Shown here in pieces: positions 43,496-51,820 of a stretch of 64,000 nt of DNA. Position 1 is the stretch's first letter; each line of letters opens with the position of its first letter. The notes under the pieces were generated by a model, which saw only the letters and a program-made list of their open reading frames with translations, searched no databases and was not told the origin of the DNA. A program made the translations under genes and the position numbers. The stretch is from Nemorincola sp044225795 (GTDB taxonomy: Bacteria; Bacteroidota; Bacteroidia; Chitinophagales; Chitinophagaceae), in the NCBI GenBank assembly GCA_044225795.1, contig JBGAIF010000009.1, positions 45,978-109,977 of the forward strand, given 5' to 3'.

Positions 43496-43906
43496 TTAAT
43501 GATCATATTTCAGCACTATAGCATTAGGGGCATAGTCCTGCTCATGGCAATTACAATGAATGTCCTCTATATACACAGTAACCCCCGGAAAATCCCATTC
43601 CTTTATCTTGCTTATTTGCAGTTCGTTGAATTCGGCTCCATGAGTATAAAGTGGGCCGAAAAAGTCGTGTCCGGGTGCTACAAGCGACACAGAGAATCCT
43701 GCTATAGCGCAGGGAGAGTCTATGGTGAGTTTTGGGTTTGAAAGGATCTCAGCCCTTGTTGTCAGGTATGAATTGATGCTGCCAACTCTTACAATAGGTT
43801 TTGCAGGTTCCGGTTTCTTTTTTTTCATTTTTTGTTTACCGGCTGCGTGTATGAAAGCAAGCGGTAAAAGCATCAATACGCTCCAAAAAAAGAAAGACCT
43901 TTTCAT
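43496..43906 (-). CDS. Small secreted protein resembling the GldM C-terminal domain
   Basis: 136 residues. A signal peptide (MKRSFFFWSVLMLLPLAFIHAAG) is followed by a Lys/Pro linker and a domain at about 40-136: 'GSINSYLTTRAEILSNPKL', 'AIAGFSVSLVAPGHDFFGPL', 'GAEFNELQISKIKEW' and 'VTVYIEDIHCN'. This order of strands (a 'FSV.SF' strand, an 'A.F......I' helix, and a final 'G..VYIE.I....' strand) is like the last domain of the gliding/T9SS motor protein GldM and related Bacteroidota proteins. The likeness is judged by eye and could be wrong. It lies 54 bases downstream of uvrA on the same strand. Confidence 0.55.
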   Translation of the reverse strand: MKRSFFFWSVLMLLPLAFIHAAGKQKMKKKKPEPAKPIVRVGSINSYLTTRAEILSNPKLTIDSPCAIAGFSVSLVAPGHDFFGPLYTHGAEFNELQISKIKEWDFPGVTVYIEDIHCNCHEQDYAPNAIVLKYDH

Positions 43907-43960
43907 TGCTGTTATTTTTTTAAAGATACGAAATGATAGGCACGCTGGAAATTTATTGGT

Positions 43961-46858
43961 CTATATGTACTGTCCGGTATAGCTTTCTTTTATTTTCTTC
44001 AATCCTTCAGGATGGCCTTCGTATAGCAAATGACCACCTCCTATGCCGCCTTCAGGCCCGAGGTCTATGACCCAGTCTGCGCTCTTGATCACGTCTGTAT
44101 TGTGTTCGACAACTATGATGGAATGCCCCTGCTCGATCAGTGCATCGAAAGACTGAAGCAATTTTCTGATGTCGTGCATGTGCAGTCCGGTAGTGGGTTC
44201 GTCGAAGATGAACAATATCTTGTCCTTCGATCTGCCCTTGCCAAGGAACGACGCAAGTTTTACTCGTTGTGCTTCACCTCCGCTGAGTGTATCGCTGCTC
44301 TGGCCAAGTTTTATATAGCCGAGTCCCACATCGCTGAGTGGCTGCAAGGCGGCTGCGAGTTTTTTTTCATCCTTAAAGAAATCTATTGCTTCATCTACGC
44401 TCATTTCCAGTACATCATACACGCTCTTTCCCCTGTATGTGACTTCCAGTACTTCTTCTTTGAACCGTTTGCCTTTACACACCTCGCACAGCAGGTGCAC
44501 ATCTGCAAGGAATTGCATTTCTACGATCACTTCTCCCTCTCCTTTACAGGTGTCGCAACGGCCACCATCAGTATTGAATGAAAAGTGTTTTTCTGCAAAG
44601 CCGCGCATTTTGGCCAGTGGTTGCTTTGTAAAGAGTTTGCGGATCTCGTCGTACGCTTTGATATAGGTCACAGGATTACTCCTTGACGACTTGCCTATCG
44701 GGTTTTGATCTACTTGTTCTACGAGGGTAATGTTCTCAAGATCCCCTGACAACTTCCGGAATGTTCCAGGCCTGTCCGTTCCTTCTCCCAGGTGTTTGAG
44801 CAGGGCGGGGTAGAGTGTTTGTTTTATTAATGTCGTTTTGCCGCTGCCGCTTACGCCGGTCACTACACACAATACATTCAGCGGGAAATCAACATCAACG
44901 TTTTTCAGATTGTTTTGACGACAACCTTCGATGCGTATCTTTCCTTGTGGTTTTCGTTTGATGGTAGGAGCTTCTATCTTCAGCTCGCCGCCGAGGTATT
45001 TTCCGGTAAGGCTTGCTTTATTCTTAATAAGCTGTTTGAATGTACCTGTTGCAACAACCTCTCCTCCCAGATGACTGGCAAGTGGGCCCATGTCAATGAT
45101 ATAGTCGGCCTCGCGCATCATCATATCGTCGTGTTCTACTACCACCACAGTGTTGCCAAGGTTACGGAGGTTCTTAAGTACATTGATGAGACGTGCAGTA
45201 TCCCTGCTATGCAGCCCGATGCTTGGCTCATCCAATATATACAACGAGTCGGTAAGGTTGCTGCCGAGGAATTTGGTGAGTTGTATGCGCTGGCTCTCTC
45301 CGCCGGATAATGTGTTGGCCAGTCGTCCGAGCGTCAGGTAACCGAGCCCTACATCCAGCAAGGTTCTCATGCGTTGATTTATTTCTATCAGTATTCGCTT
45401 TGCTACTGATTGGTCGTGTTCAGATAACTTCATGTTCTGTAGCCAGTCATAAAGTTCATCCGCCGGCATGAACATAAGATCGGATATCGTAGCGCCGGTT
45501 ACTTTTACATAAGAGGCTTCTTTTCTTAGTCTTGTTCCCTTACAGGTTTGGCAGGTTGTACGTCCGCGATAGCGGGCTTGCATCACGCGGTATTGTACCT
45601 TGTAAAGGTTCTGCTCTACCATAGTGAAGAAATCGTTGATGCCGCTTACTTTGTCATTTCCTTCCCATAATAGCCTGTATTCTGCGTCTGAAAGATCCGA
45701 TACGGGCTTATGAATAGGAAAGTCAAACTTGGATGCTGCCTTGATGAATGACGATTGCCATTCGCTCATTTTATCTCCTTTCCAGCAGGCAACAGCACCT
45801 TCATATACACTCAGCCGAGTATCCGGGATCACCAGGTCGGCATCTATGCCCAGTACCTGCCCGAAACCTTCACAAACAGGGCATGCGCCATATGGGTTGT
45901 TGAAGGAGAACAGATTGGGTGTTGGTTCATCAAATACAATGCCATCAGCTTCAAATCTGTTATTGAATGTGTGCGTAGTATTGCCATTTACCTCTACATG
46001 GCATTCTCCCTCACTTTCATAAAATGCCGTCTGAATACTGTCTGCAAGTCGGTGCAGGTCATCTTCGTCAAACTCTTGCTTCACCACAATCCTGTCAATA
46101 AGAAGATTCAGTCCTGTTTTGCCCACCTTAACATTTCCTCCCAGAATATCTTCTATGCGTATTGGTCTTTCATCAATTGAAGGTGCATATATGCGGCTGA
46201 AACCCTTCTGCATGAGTATATTCAGTTCCTCTTCAATTGTGCGCTTATACCTTGTAACAAGTGGTACTATGAACTGAACTTTAGATCCTGGTGGTAATGT
46301 TTTTACAAAATCTACTACGTCGGTTACTGAGTCCTTTTTTACTTCCTTGCCACTTACGGGCGAGTATGTTTTTCCAACACGCGCGAACAGTAGGCGTAAG
46401 TAGTCGTAGATCTCGGTCATGCTGCCTACTGTGCTTCGTGGCGTGCGTGTAGTTACTTTCTGTTCTATGGCAATAGCCGGGCAGATGCCACGTATATAAT
46501 CTACGTCGGGCTTGTCCATACGCATAAGAAACTGGCGTGCATAAGCACTGAGGCTCTCCGCATATCTGCGTTGCCCTTCGGCAAAAAGCGTATCCATAGT
46601 AAGGGAAGACTTACCGCTGCCACTCACACCGGTTACAACTACCAGCTTATTTCTGGGTATGGCTACATCCACATTCTTGAGATTGTGCATGCGTGCGCCT
46701 TTTATGAAGATGCTGTCGCTCTTTACTGCAGATGGTGTACTGGCATCAGCATAGTGTGCCACCTCAGGCGCAGATATGCCCTCAATTTGCTTTGCTTTGC
46801 GTGCTGATTTTTTTACTGTTTCTTTTGGTGCAGCGGTCGCTTTCTTCTTCTCTGCCAT
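43961..46858 (-). CDS. uvrA: Excinuclease ABC subunit A
   Basis: 965 residues from the ATG at 46858 (MAEKKKATAAP). An open frame continues 37 codons upstream but would overlap the preceding gene. A Lys/Ala-rich head (about 1-45) precedes the usual domain order. It has two ATPase modules with Walker A 'VTGVSGSGKSSL' and 'VTGVSGSGKTTL', signatures 'NTLSGGESQRIQL' and 'DTLSGGEAQRVKL', and zinc-binding CxxC groups ('CPVCEGFG', 'CQTCKG', 'CDTCKGEG', 'CEVCKG'). UvrA finds DNA lesions and loads UvrB in nucleotide excision repair. It follows the isoaspartyl peptidase gene by 28 bases, probably one transcript. Confidence 0.97.
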   Translation of the reverse strand: MAEKKKATAAPKETVKKSARKAKQIEGISAPEVAHYADASTPSAVKSDSIFIKGARMHNLKNVDVAIPRNKLVVVTGVSGSGKSSLTMDTLFAEGQRRYAESLSAYARQFLMRMDKPDVDYIRGICPAIAIEQKVTTRTPRSTVGSMTEIYDYLRLLFARVGKTYSPVSGKEVKKDSVTDVVDFVKTLPPGSKVQFIVPLVTRYKRTIEEELNILMQKGFSRIYAPSIDERPIRIEDILGGNVKVGKTGLNLLIDRIVVKQEFDEDDLHRLADSIQTAFYESEGECHVEVNGNTTHTFNNRFEADGIVFDEPTPNLFSFNNPYGACPVCEGFGQVLGIDADLVIPDTRLSVYEGAVACWKGDKMSEWQSSFIKAASKFDFPIHKPVSDLSDAEYRLLWEGNDKVSGINDFFTMVEQNLYKVQYRVMQARYRGRTTCQTCKGTRLRKEASYVKVTGATISDLMFMPADELYDWLQNMKLSEHDQSVAKRILIEINQRMRTLLDVGLGYLTLGRLANTLSGGESQRIQLTKFLGSNLTDSLYILDEPSIGLHSRDTARLINVLKNLRNLGNTVVVVEHDDMMMREADYIIDMGPLASHLGGEVVATGTFKQLIKNKASLTGKYLGGELKIEAPTIKRKPQGKIRIEGCRQNNLKNVDVDFPLNVLCVVTGVSGSGKTTLIKQTLYPALLKHLGEGTDRPGTFRKLSGDLENITLVEQVDQNPIGKSSRSNPVTYIKAYDEIRKLFTKQPLAKMRGFAEKHFSFNTDGGRCDTCKGEGEVIVEMQFLADVHLLCEVCKGKRFKEEVLEVTYRGKSVYDVLEMSVDEAIDFFKDEKKLAAALQPLSDVGLGYIKLGQSSDTLSGGEAQRVKLASFLGKGRSKDKILFIFDEPTTGLHMHDIRKLLQSFDALIEQGHSIIVVEHNTDVIKSADWVIDLGPEGGIGGGHLLYEGHPEGLKKIKESYTGQYI

Positions 46859-46886
46859 AGTTATCCTGATCCGTACCCGTGTATGA

Positions 46887-47837
46887 CTATCCGTAAAATG
46901 CCACTTCCTCTTTTCCTTCGCTGTTTCTAATACCTCTGTACATACCGGCAGAATTAAAGCACATATCATAGTTGCCGTTACTGTCCACTGCTATCAGACC
47001 ACCTTCACCTCCCATTTTTACCAGTTTATCTTTTACAACCGTTTTGCACGCTTCCTGCAATGACAGGCCTTTGTATTCCATCAGGCAGGATACGTCATAC
47101 GCCACTACAGCACGTAGAAAGAATTCGCCATGTCCTGTGCAGGATATAGCGCAGGTATTATTGTTGGCATATGTGCCGGCGCCCACGATAGGACTGTCAC
47201 CTACGCGGCCGAATCTTTTATTGGTCATGCCACCCGTGGATGTACCCGCTGCCAGGTTGCCCTGTGCATCGCACGCTACTGCACCTACCGTCCCGAATTT
47301 ATATTCCGGGTTGGGTATATGCGATTTTAGATTGTCGCCTTTATGGTCCAGTTGTGTATAATTAGTGTCTCTTATCTCCACCCATTGGTCATATCTGAGT
47401 TGGTTGAAGAAGTATTCATCCGGTGTCATCGTCATACCCTGGTTGATGGCAAATTCAACAGCGCCGCTTCCGCTTAGTAATACATGCCCTGAGTGAAGCA
47501 TTACTTCCTTTGCCAGTTGTATAGGGTTCTTTATATTTCTTACACCGGCTATCGCACCCGCGGCCAGTGTGCGGCCATCCATTAGCGCGGCATCCATTTC
47601 ATTGAGCCCCTTCTTGGTAAATACAGCCCCGCGTCCTGCATTGAATAACGGGTTATCTTCCAGTTCTGTAATCGCTGTTACTACTGCATCAATCGCGGAG
47701 CCACCTCCGCTAAGTACCGTAGTTCCTTTATCAAGAGCTGCTTTTAGCCCGGCGGTATATTGCCGTTCCATTTCAGCATTCATTATGGCAGGAGTTATAT
47801 TGCCGGCTCCTCCATGTATCACCAACGTAAAAGACAT
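46887..47837 (-). CDS. Isoaspartyl peptidase / L-asparaginase (Ntn hydrolase)
   Basis: 316 residues of the plant-type asparaginase family, made as a precursor that cleaves itself before the catalytic Thr. Here that residue is Thr183 in 'KFGTVGAVACDAQGN'. 'TLVIHGGAGNI' is the N-terminal strand, 'NPLFNAGRGAVF' is the oxyanion/Gly-rich segment and 'VGDSPIVGAGTYAN' is the substrate loop. It removes isoaspartyl residues from peptides or hydrolyses asparagine. No signal peptide, so cytoplasmic. A -7 element lies 20 bases upstream (47858-47865). uvrA follows in the same direction. Confidence 0.93.
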   Translation of the reverse strand: MSFTLVIHGGAGNITPAIMNAEMERQYTAGLKAALDKGTTVLSGGGSAIDAVVTAITELEDNPLFNAGRGAVFTKKGLNEMDAALMDGRTLAAGAIAGVRNIKNPIQLAKEVMLHSGHVLLSGSGAVEFAINQGMTMTPDEYFFNQLRYDQWVEIRDTNYTQLDHKGDNLKSHIPNPEYKFGTVGAVACDAQGNLAAGTSTGGMTNKRFGRVGDSPIVGAGTYANNNTCAISCTGHGEFFLRAVVAYDVSCLMEYKGLSLQEACKTVVKDKLVKMGGEGGLIAVDSNGNYDMCFNSAGMYRGIRNSEGKEEVAFYG

Positions 47838-47857
47838 TCTTCCTCTTATTTAATTTT

Positions 47858-47865
47858 CAAAAATA
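47858..47865 (-). promoter_or_regulatory. -7 element (TATTTTTG) of the isoaspartyl peptidase-uvrA unit
   Basis: Exact TAnnTTTG on the minus strand, 20 bases before the start at 47837. No well-spaced -33 element. Confidence 0.4.
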
Positions 47866-47890
47866 ATTCCGCCCCATTCCTTTTTAATGA

Positions 47891-48394
47891 TTACTCAAGG
47901 TAAACGGCAATGATCTCGTTGCCGTTTGTTTCTACTTCTATATGGTCTTGTAGGGTAGTGGCTACCGAATGGCCAATGATGTCCGAAGCTATGGGGAACG
48001 ACTTATGCTTTCTGTCCACAAGTACAGCAACCATCAGTTTTTTCAGATCATAGGAGAGCACAGCGTGTAAGGAGTACATGATCGTTTTACCGGAGTTCAC
48101 CACATCATCAACCAGTATCACCGTACGTCCATGCAGATTTTCCCTAAGGTCCACCACCTGGTTAAGCGGCTTCTTCTTATTGACAGCCAACGCTATGCAA
48201 TTCAGCTTTAGCGGGCTGATTTCTTTCAGGATCGCACACAGATTGTCTGCCAGTATCCGTCCCCCTTGTTCTATGCCTATCAGGGTTATTTCTTTTTCCT
48301 CGCTGTTTCGTTCCCATATCTCATAGGCCATTCGGCGTAGTTTAAAGGAGATACGCTCCTGGTCGAGTATAAGAACCCGTTTCTTCTTGTTCAT
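47891..48394 (-). CDS. Phosphoribosyltransferase (PyrR-like, type I)
   Basis: 167 residues. The PRPP-binding loop 'VILVDDVVNSGKTIMYSL' (about 94-111) is the type I phosphoribosyltransferase signature, and 'LIGIEQGGRILADNL' is the pyrophosphate loop. In size and pattern it is near PyrR, the bifunctional uracil phosphoribosyltransferase and regulator of Gram-positive bacteria. No pyr genes are nearby, so the base it uses is not known. Its start lies six bases after the stop of the FtsX-type permease gene, so the two are cotranscribed. Confidence 0.85.
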   Translation of the reverse strand: MNKKKRVLILDQERISFKLRRMAYEIWERNSEEKEITLIGIEQGGRILADNLCAILKEISPLKLNCIALAVNKKKPLNQVVDLRENLHGRTVILVDDVVNSGKTIMYSLHAVLSYDLKKLMVAVLVDRKHKSFPIASDIIGHSVATTLQDHIEVETNGNEIIAVYLE

Positions 48395-48400
48395 ATTTTT

Positions 48401-49654
48401 TTAGTTTGACCGGATCGCAACTACCGGGTCCATACGGGATGCCGAACGGGCTGGGATCAGGCCTGATAATACACCTACGAATATAGATACAAAAATACCG
48501 ATAAAGAAGTTGCTGACAGATAACGTTACTTCGAAATCCGCTGCATATGTTAATATAAGGCTTAGTATCAGTACAACCGAAATTCCGACGAGGCCACCTA
48601 CAAGGCACAGCACAATAGCCTCCAGCAGGAACTCCCAGAGTATCGATCTTTTTTTGGCGCCTAATGCTTTTTTCAGCCCTATTATCTTTGTCCGCTCCTT
48701 TACTGTCACGAACATGATATTGGCTATACCAAAAGCACCCACTATCAGTGAAAACCCACCGATGACCCACGCTATTATGTCTATGGTGCCGAACACCAGT
48801 TCCAGTCGCTCCGATACCTGGCTTAGCTGATTGATAGCAAAGTTGTTGCCTTGTCCGGGCTTTACTTTGCGCACACGTCGCAGCACACCTTCCACTTCAT
48901 ATCGTATATCGTCTATGTTCTTGCCCTGTATTGCTTTTACTGCCAGCATTGGGTCATAATTCAGCGAACGCAGGTCCAGAAGTGACGCGGCTGAATAATA
49001 GGGATAGATCACGGAGTTGTCGAAATCAAAACCTGCCATATTCTGTCCTGCCTTTTTCATGACACCGGCAATTGTAAATTTCCGCCCCAGGAAATTCACA
49101 GATGATCCTATCGGGTTGATGCTGCCCGGGAACAGGCTGTGATACACCTCGTCTCCCAGTATCACCACATTACCTCCCCCGTCCAGTTCAGATGAGCTGA
49201 GGTAGCGTCCTTGTGCCAGTTCAATATTCTGCAAACGGTCAAAATCCTTGAGCACGGCATAGCCCTGTATATCGCTCAGGTCCATGTCCTCATGCTTTAC
49301 GGTCATTCTGCGTGTGGTCACGCAAATAGTTGCAAATGCCACATCGGGTATTTGTTCCAGAGCCTTCGCTTCCGATGGGGTCATACCCGGGCGGCGCCAG
49401 TATTCCCACCACTTGTATTCGCCCCCTTCATCCATCCAGGGCCAGCGGCCGATATACAGCACATCACTGCCCAAAGTGGAAACCTCCTTTTGTATGTTGT
49501 TTTTCATACTGTCAAGGACGGTTAGCACGGCAATGATGCAAAAGATGCCTATGGTAATACCGAGCAGGGAAAGAAATGAACGTAGCTTATTGGCCCGCAG
49601 CTCCTGGAAGGCCTGCACGATACTGGTGCCAATGATCTGCGATATATTATTCAT
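48401..49654 (-). CDS. MacB/FtsX-type ABC transporter permease, no ATPase gene nearby
   Basis: 417 residues from the ATG at 49654 (MNNISQIIGTS), chosen because a -7 element lies just upstream. 'LRANKLRSFLSLLGITIGI' is the family start and the first membrane span (about 20-45). A large periplasmic MacB_PCD domain (about 46-280) follows, then three membrane segments (about 295-400) of the FtsX domain. The tail 'GLIPARSASRMDPVVAIRSN' is the usual end. MacB-type systems move lipids, peptides or drugs with a separate or fused ATPase; here no ATPase gene is adjacent. Confidence 0.9.
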   Translation of the reverse strand: MNNISQIIGTSIVQAFQELRANKLRSFLSLLGITIGIFCIIAVLTVLDSMKNNIQKEVSTLGSDVLYIGRWPWMDEGGEYKWWEYWRRPGMTPSEAKALEQIPDVAFATICVTTRRMTVKHEDMDLSDIQGYAVLKDFDRLQNIELAQGRYLSSSELDGGGNVVILGDEVYHSLFPGSINPIGSSVNFLGRKFTIAGVMKKAGQNMAGFDFDNSVIYPYYSAASLLDLRSLNYDPMLAVKAIQGKNIDDIRYEVEGVLRRVRKVKPGQGNNFAINQLSQVSERLELVFGTIDIIAWVIGGFSLIVGAFGIANIMFVTVKERTKIIGLKKALGAKKRSILWEFLLEAIVLCLVGGLVGISVVLILSLILTYAADFEVTLSVSNFFIGIFVSIFVGVLSGLIPARSASRMDPVVAIRSN

Positions 49655-49662
49655 CTGCCTGA

Positions 49663-49702
49663 CAAATTTAGAGGTTAATATGTACTTAATGCAATATTTT
49701 TG
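49663..49702. promoter_or_regulatory. Divergent, back-to-back promoters for the permease (minus) and MFS (plus) genes
   Basis: Minus strand: TAAATTTG at 49670-49663 with TTG 21 bases upstream (49694-49692), eight bases before the permease ATG. Plus strand: TATTTTTG at 49695-49702, 20 bases before the MFS TTG start. The two elements interlock, so RNA polymerase could hardly occupy both at once. Confidence 0.5.
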
Positions 49703-49722
49703 CGTCAACCAAAACCACCTTC

Positions 49723-51039
49723 TTGAGAGCAGCGGCTTCTTTCCTGATCAAGAACAAGACATTGCGATATTCTTTATTCAGGTACTACCTGCTGCAGAGG
49801 TTTGCTATCATTCTTGCCCTCAACATGCAGGCTACGATAATCGCCTATTATGTATATAAATTAACACATGATAAGTTGGCGCTCGGTATGCTTGGTTTGT
49901 GGGAGGTGATACCGGCAATAGGTTTTTCCCTCTTCTCAGGTCATTTCGTGGATATGAAGGAAAAAAAGACGTTGCTCCTTCAATGCATGCTGGGCTATAT
50001 ATTGTTGTCACTTTTTTTTGTCGGATTGGCATGGCCGGGAATGAGACAACATTTGCCGGCTAATGGTATCGTTTGGTTCATGTATGCCGGTGTATTTGTC
50101 AGCGGTGCGTTAAGAGCGTTCCTGAGCCCGGCTTCTTTTGCGTTATTAGGTCTGCTGGTACCCCGGGAATTATATCCCAATGCCACCACATGGAGCAGTA
50201 CTTCCTGGCAGATAGGTGCAGTAATAGGGCCTTTGTTAGGTGGTTTTATGATCGCCATCTCCGATTTTGAGTTCAGCCTTATCAGCGTGGCTATCATAGA
50301 GGTAGTTGCGTTTCTTGCTGTCTGGCGCATACCAAAGCAGCAGATAATGAAGAAAGAGAAGGAGCCTATTTCAAAAAGCCTCGGCGAGGGATTGAAATTC
50401 GTTTTCAGAACTCAGGTCATTCTTGCCGCCCTTTCGCTCGATATGTTTGCCGTGTTGTTCGGCGGTGCTGTTGCCCTGCTGCCTGTATTTGCCGATGATA
50501 TCCTTAAAGTAGGGGAGATTGGTTATGGCTGGATGCGCGCGGCTCCCGGTATCGGGTCCATAATTGTACTGCTGATGCTTTCAGTATCTCCGTTGAAGAA
50601 AAATCCTGGCCCTAAATTATTATTGTCCATAGCGGGTTTTGGAATTACAACGATCATATTCGGGTATTGCGGCTACTTTGGTACTGAGTCAATAGCTTAT
50701 TTTTCAGGTATCCATATCTCATGGGGCTTTATCGTGGCATTTACCATGTTGCTGGCGGGTGGTATGTTCGATTGTATCAGCGTGGTGATACGGGGCACTA
50801 TTCTACAGGTGTACACGCCAGATAGCATGCGTGGCAGAGTGGCGGCGGTAAATACGATGTTCATTAGCTCTTCCAATGAGATAGGAGCATTGGAAAGTGG
50901 TGTTACTGCCCGTTGGATGGGGACAGTGCCCGCAGTTGTTTTTGGCGGCATTATGACATTGGTTGTTGTCGGTGTGGCATATGTCACCACGCCTATGCTG
51001 AAGAAACTAAGCCTGCACGGAGAAAAAGTAGAAGCCTAA
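49723..51039 (+). CDS. MFS transporter (EntS-like exporter group)
   Basis: 438 residues starting at a TTG (49723), since no ATG lies between the promoter and the first helix; the next ATG would remove the first span. Twelve membrane segments are visible. 'GLWEVIPAIGFSLFSGHFVDMKEKK' contains the loop 2-3 motif of the family (G-x-x-x-D-x-x-x-K-K). The central loop 'KQQIMKKEKEPISKSLGEG' separates the halves. The group includes siderophore and drug exporters; the substrate here is unknown. Its stop overlaps the convergent mntR stop by four bases, which may hint at a metal link but proves none. Confidence 0.87.
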   Translation: MRAAASFLIKNKTLRYSLFRYYLLQRFAIILALNMQATIIAYYVYKLTHDKLALGMLGLWEVIPAIGFSLFSGHFVDMKEKKTLLLQCMLGYILLSLFFVGLAWPGMRQHLPANGIVWFMYAGVFVSGALRAFLSPASFALLGLLVPRELYPNATTWSSTSWQIGAVIGPLLGGFMIAISDFEFSLISVAIIEVVAFLAVWRIPKQQIMKKEKEPISKSLGEGLKFVFRTQVILAALSLDMFAVLFGGAVALLPVFADDILKVGEIGYGWMRAAPGIGSIIVLLMLSVSPLKKNPGPKLLLSIAGFGITTIIFGYCGYFGTESIAYFSGIHISWGFIVAFTMLLAGGMFDCISVVIRGTILQVYTPDSMRGRVAAVNTMFISSSNEIGALESGVTARWMGTVPAVVFGGIMTLVVVGVAYVTTPMLKKLSLHGEKVEA

Positions 51040-51695
51040 AGTTCCTGCACGAAAAGGTTTCCGGCAAAAATATTGGAGACGGTAGTTTTCATGTTCTTAC
51101 CGATCATAATGATGATGGAATGATCAAAAGGTATCTTTTCCAGTAGCGTGATCTTCGTTCCAAGGCCTATTTCCAGTTTTTTCAGGTATTGCAGGAAGGA
51201 TGCGTCTGTGTCCTTAACGGCTACCACGCGGCATGTGCTTCCCTCCTCTATTTCCGAAAGAAGTATTTTGGAAGTCACTGCCGTTTCCCCGTTTGCGTTA
51301 GGTATCGGGTCTCCGTGCGGATCATATTGAGGTTCTCCCAGGAACCTGTCCAGTCTGTCCGCCAGGTCGTCATGGTGCACATGTTCCAGTTGTTCGGCTA
51401 TATCATGTACCTCATCCCAGCCATACCCGAGTTTTTCAAGCAGGAATACTTCCCAAAGCCGGTGTTTACGAACTACAGATATGGCTATCCCGCGCCCTCT
51501 TTCCGTCAGTTTAGCCCCTTTTGTTTTGTCATACTGCAGTAGTTTCTTATCCGATAACTTCTTAAGCATATCCACTACTGAGGCGGGGTTATTATTAAGG
51601 GCTTCTGCTATAGCGGTAGGTGTTATTTTCTTCAACCCTTGTTTGTCAAGGTTGTAAATGATCTTCAGGTAGTTTTCTTCTGAAAATGTCTGCAT
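51036..51695 (-). CDS. mntR: DtxR/MntR-family metal-dependent repressor
   Basis: 219 residues from the ATG at 51695 (MQTFSEENYLKII), the position where most family members begin. An in-frame ATG six codons upstream (51713) would make 225 residues, but its codons form a perfect inverted repeat that looks like an operator. An N-terminal winged helix (about 1-65, 'PTAIAEALNNNPASVVDMLKKL') is followed by a dimerisation/metal-binding domain (about 66-140, with 'LWEVFLLEKLGYGWDEVHDIAEQLEHV' holding the usual Glu/His ligands). An SH3-like FeoA domain closes it (about 150-219). It probably represses the divergent porin-mntH operon when Mn2+ is plentiful. Confidence 0.9.
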   Translation of the reverse strand: MQTFSEENYLKIIYNLDKQGLKKITPTAIAEALNNNPASVVDMLKKLSDKKLLQYDKTKGAKLTERGRGIAISVVRKHRLWEVFLLEKLGYGWDEVHDIAEQLEHVHHDDLADRLDRFLGEPQYDPHGDPIPNANGETAVTSKILLSEIEEGSTCRVVAVKDTDASFLQYLKKLEIGLGTKITLLEKIPFDHSIIIMIGKNMKTTVSNIFAGNLFVQEL

Positions 51696-51713
51696 GCCTG
51701 TTAGAATAGGCAT
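51694..51713. promoter_or_regulatory. Candidate MntR operator 1
   Basis: Perfect inverted repeat ATGCCT-N8-AGGCAT over the start region of mntR. Its half-site is close to the AGGCAA half-site of the second candidate operator 16 bases away, which fits autoregulation. Confidence 0.45.
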
Positions 51714-51729
51714 AAAGTTACATAAAAAC

Positions 51730-51758
51730 AGGCAAAATCATAAAAATTAGTCTTGCCT
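51730..51758. promoter_or_regulatory. Candidate MntR operator 2
   Basis: Inverted half-sites AGGCAA (51730-51735) and TTGCCT (51753-51758), 17 bases apart, in the mntR-porin spacer. They end 11 bases before the -33 element of the porin promoter. Known MntR sites contain TTTGCC-like half-sites, so the fit is plausible. Confidence 0.45.
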
Positions 51759-51769
51759 AATAAAAATAA

Positions 51770-51800
51770 TTTGGTATGTTGTATTTATTTTGTAAGTTTG
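51770..51800 (+). promoter_or_regulatory. Bacteroidota-type promoter of the porin-mntH operon
   Basis: TTTG (51770-51773), 19 bases, then TAAGTTTG (51793-51800): an exact match to the consensus. It overlaps the upstream end of the long open frame, which shows that translation starts at 51821, not at 51776. Confidence 0.8.
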
Positions 51801-51820
51801 CACCATATTTGATCTTGAGC

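Noticed and set aside
46859..46969. Longer N-terminus for UvrA
   Set aside because: It overlaps the isoaspartyl peptidase gene, and the added residues do not resemble UvrA.
51721..51780. Exact TAnnTTTG promoter for mntR on the minus strand
   Set aside because: Only TGATTTTG (one mismatch) is present near 51732-51740, overlapping a candidate operator. Too weak to list as a promoter.
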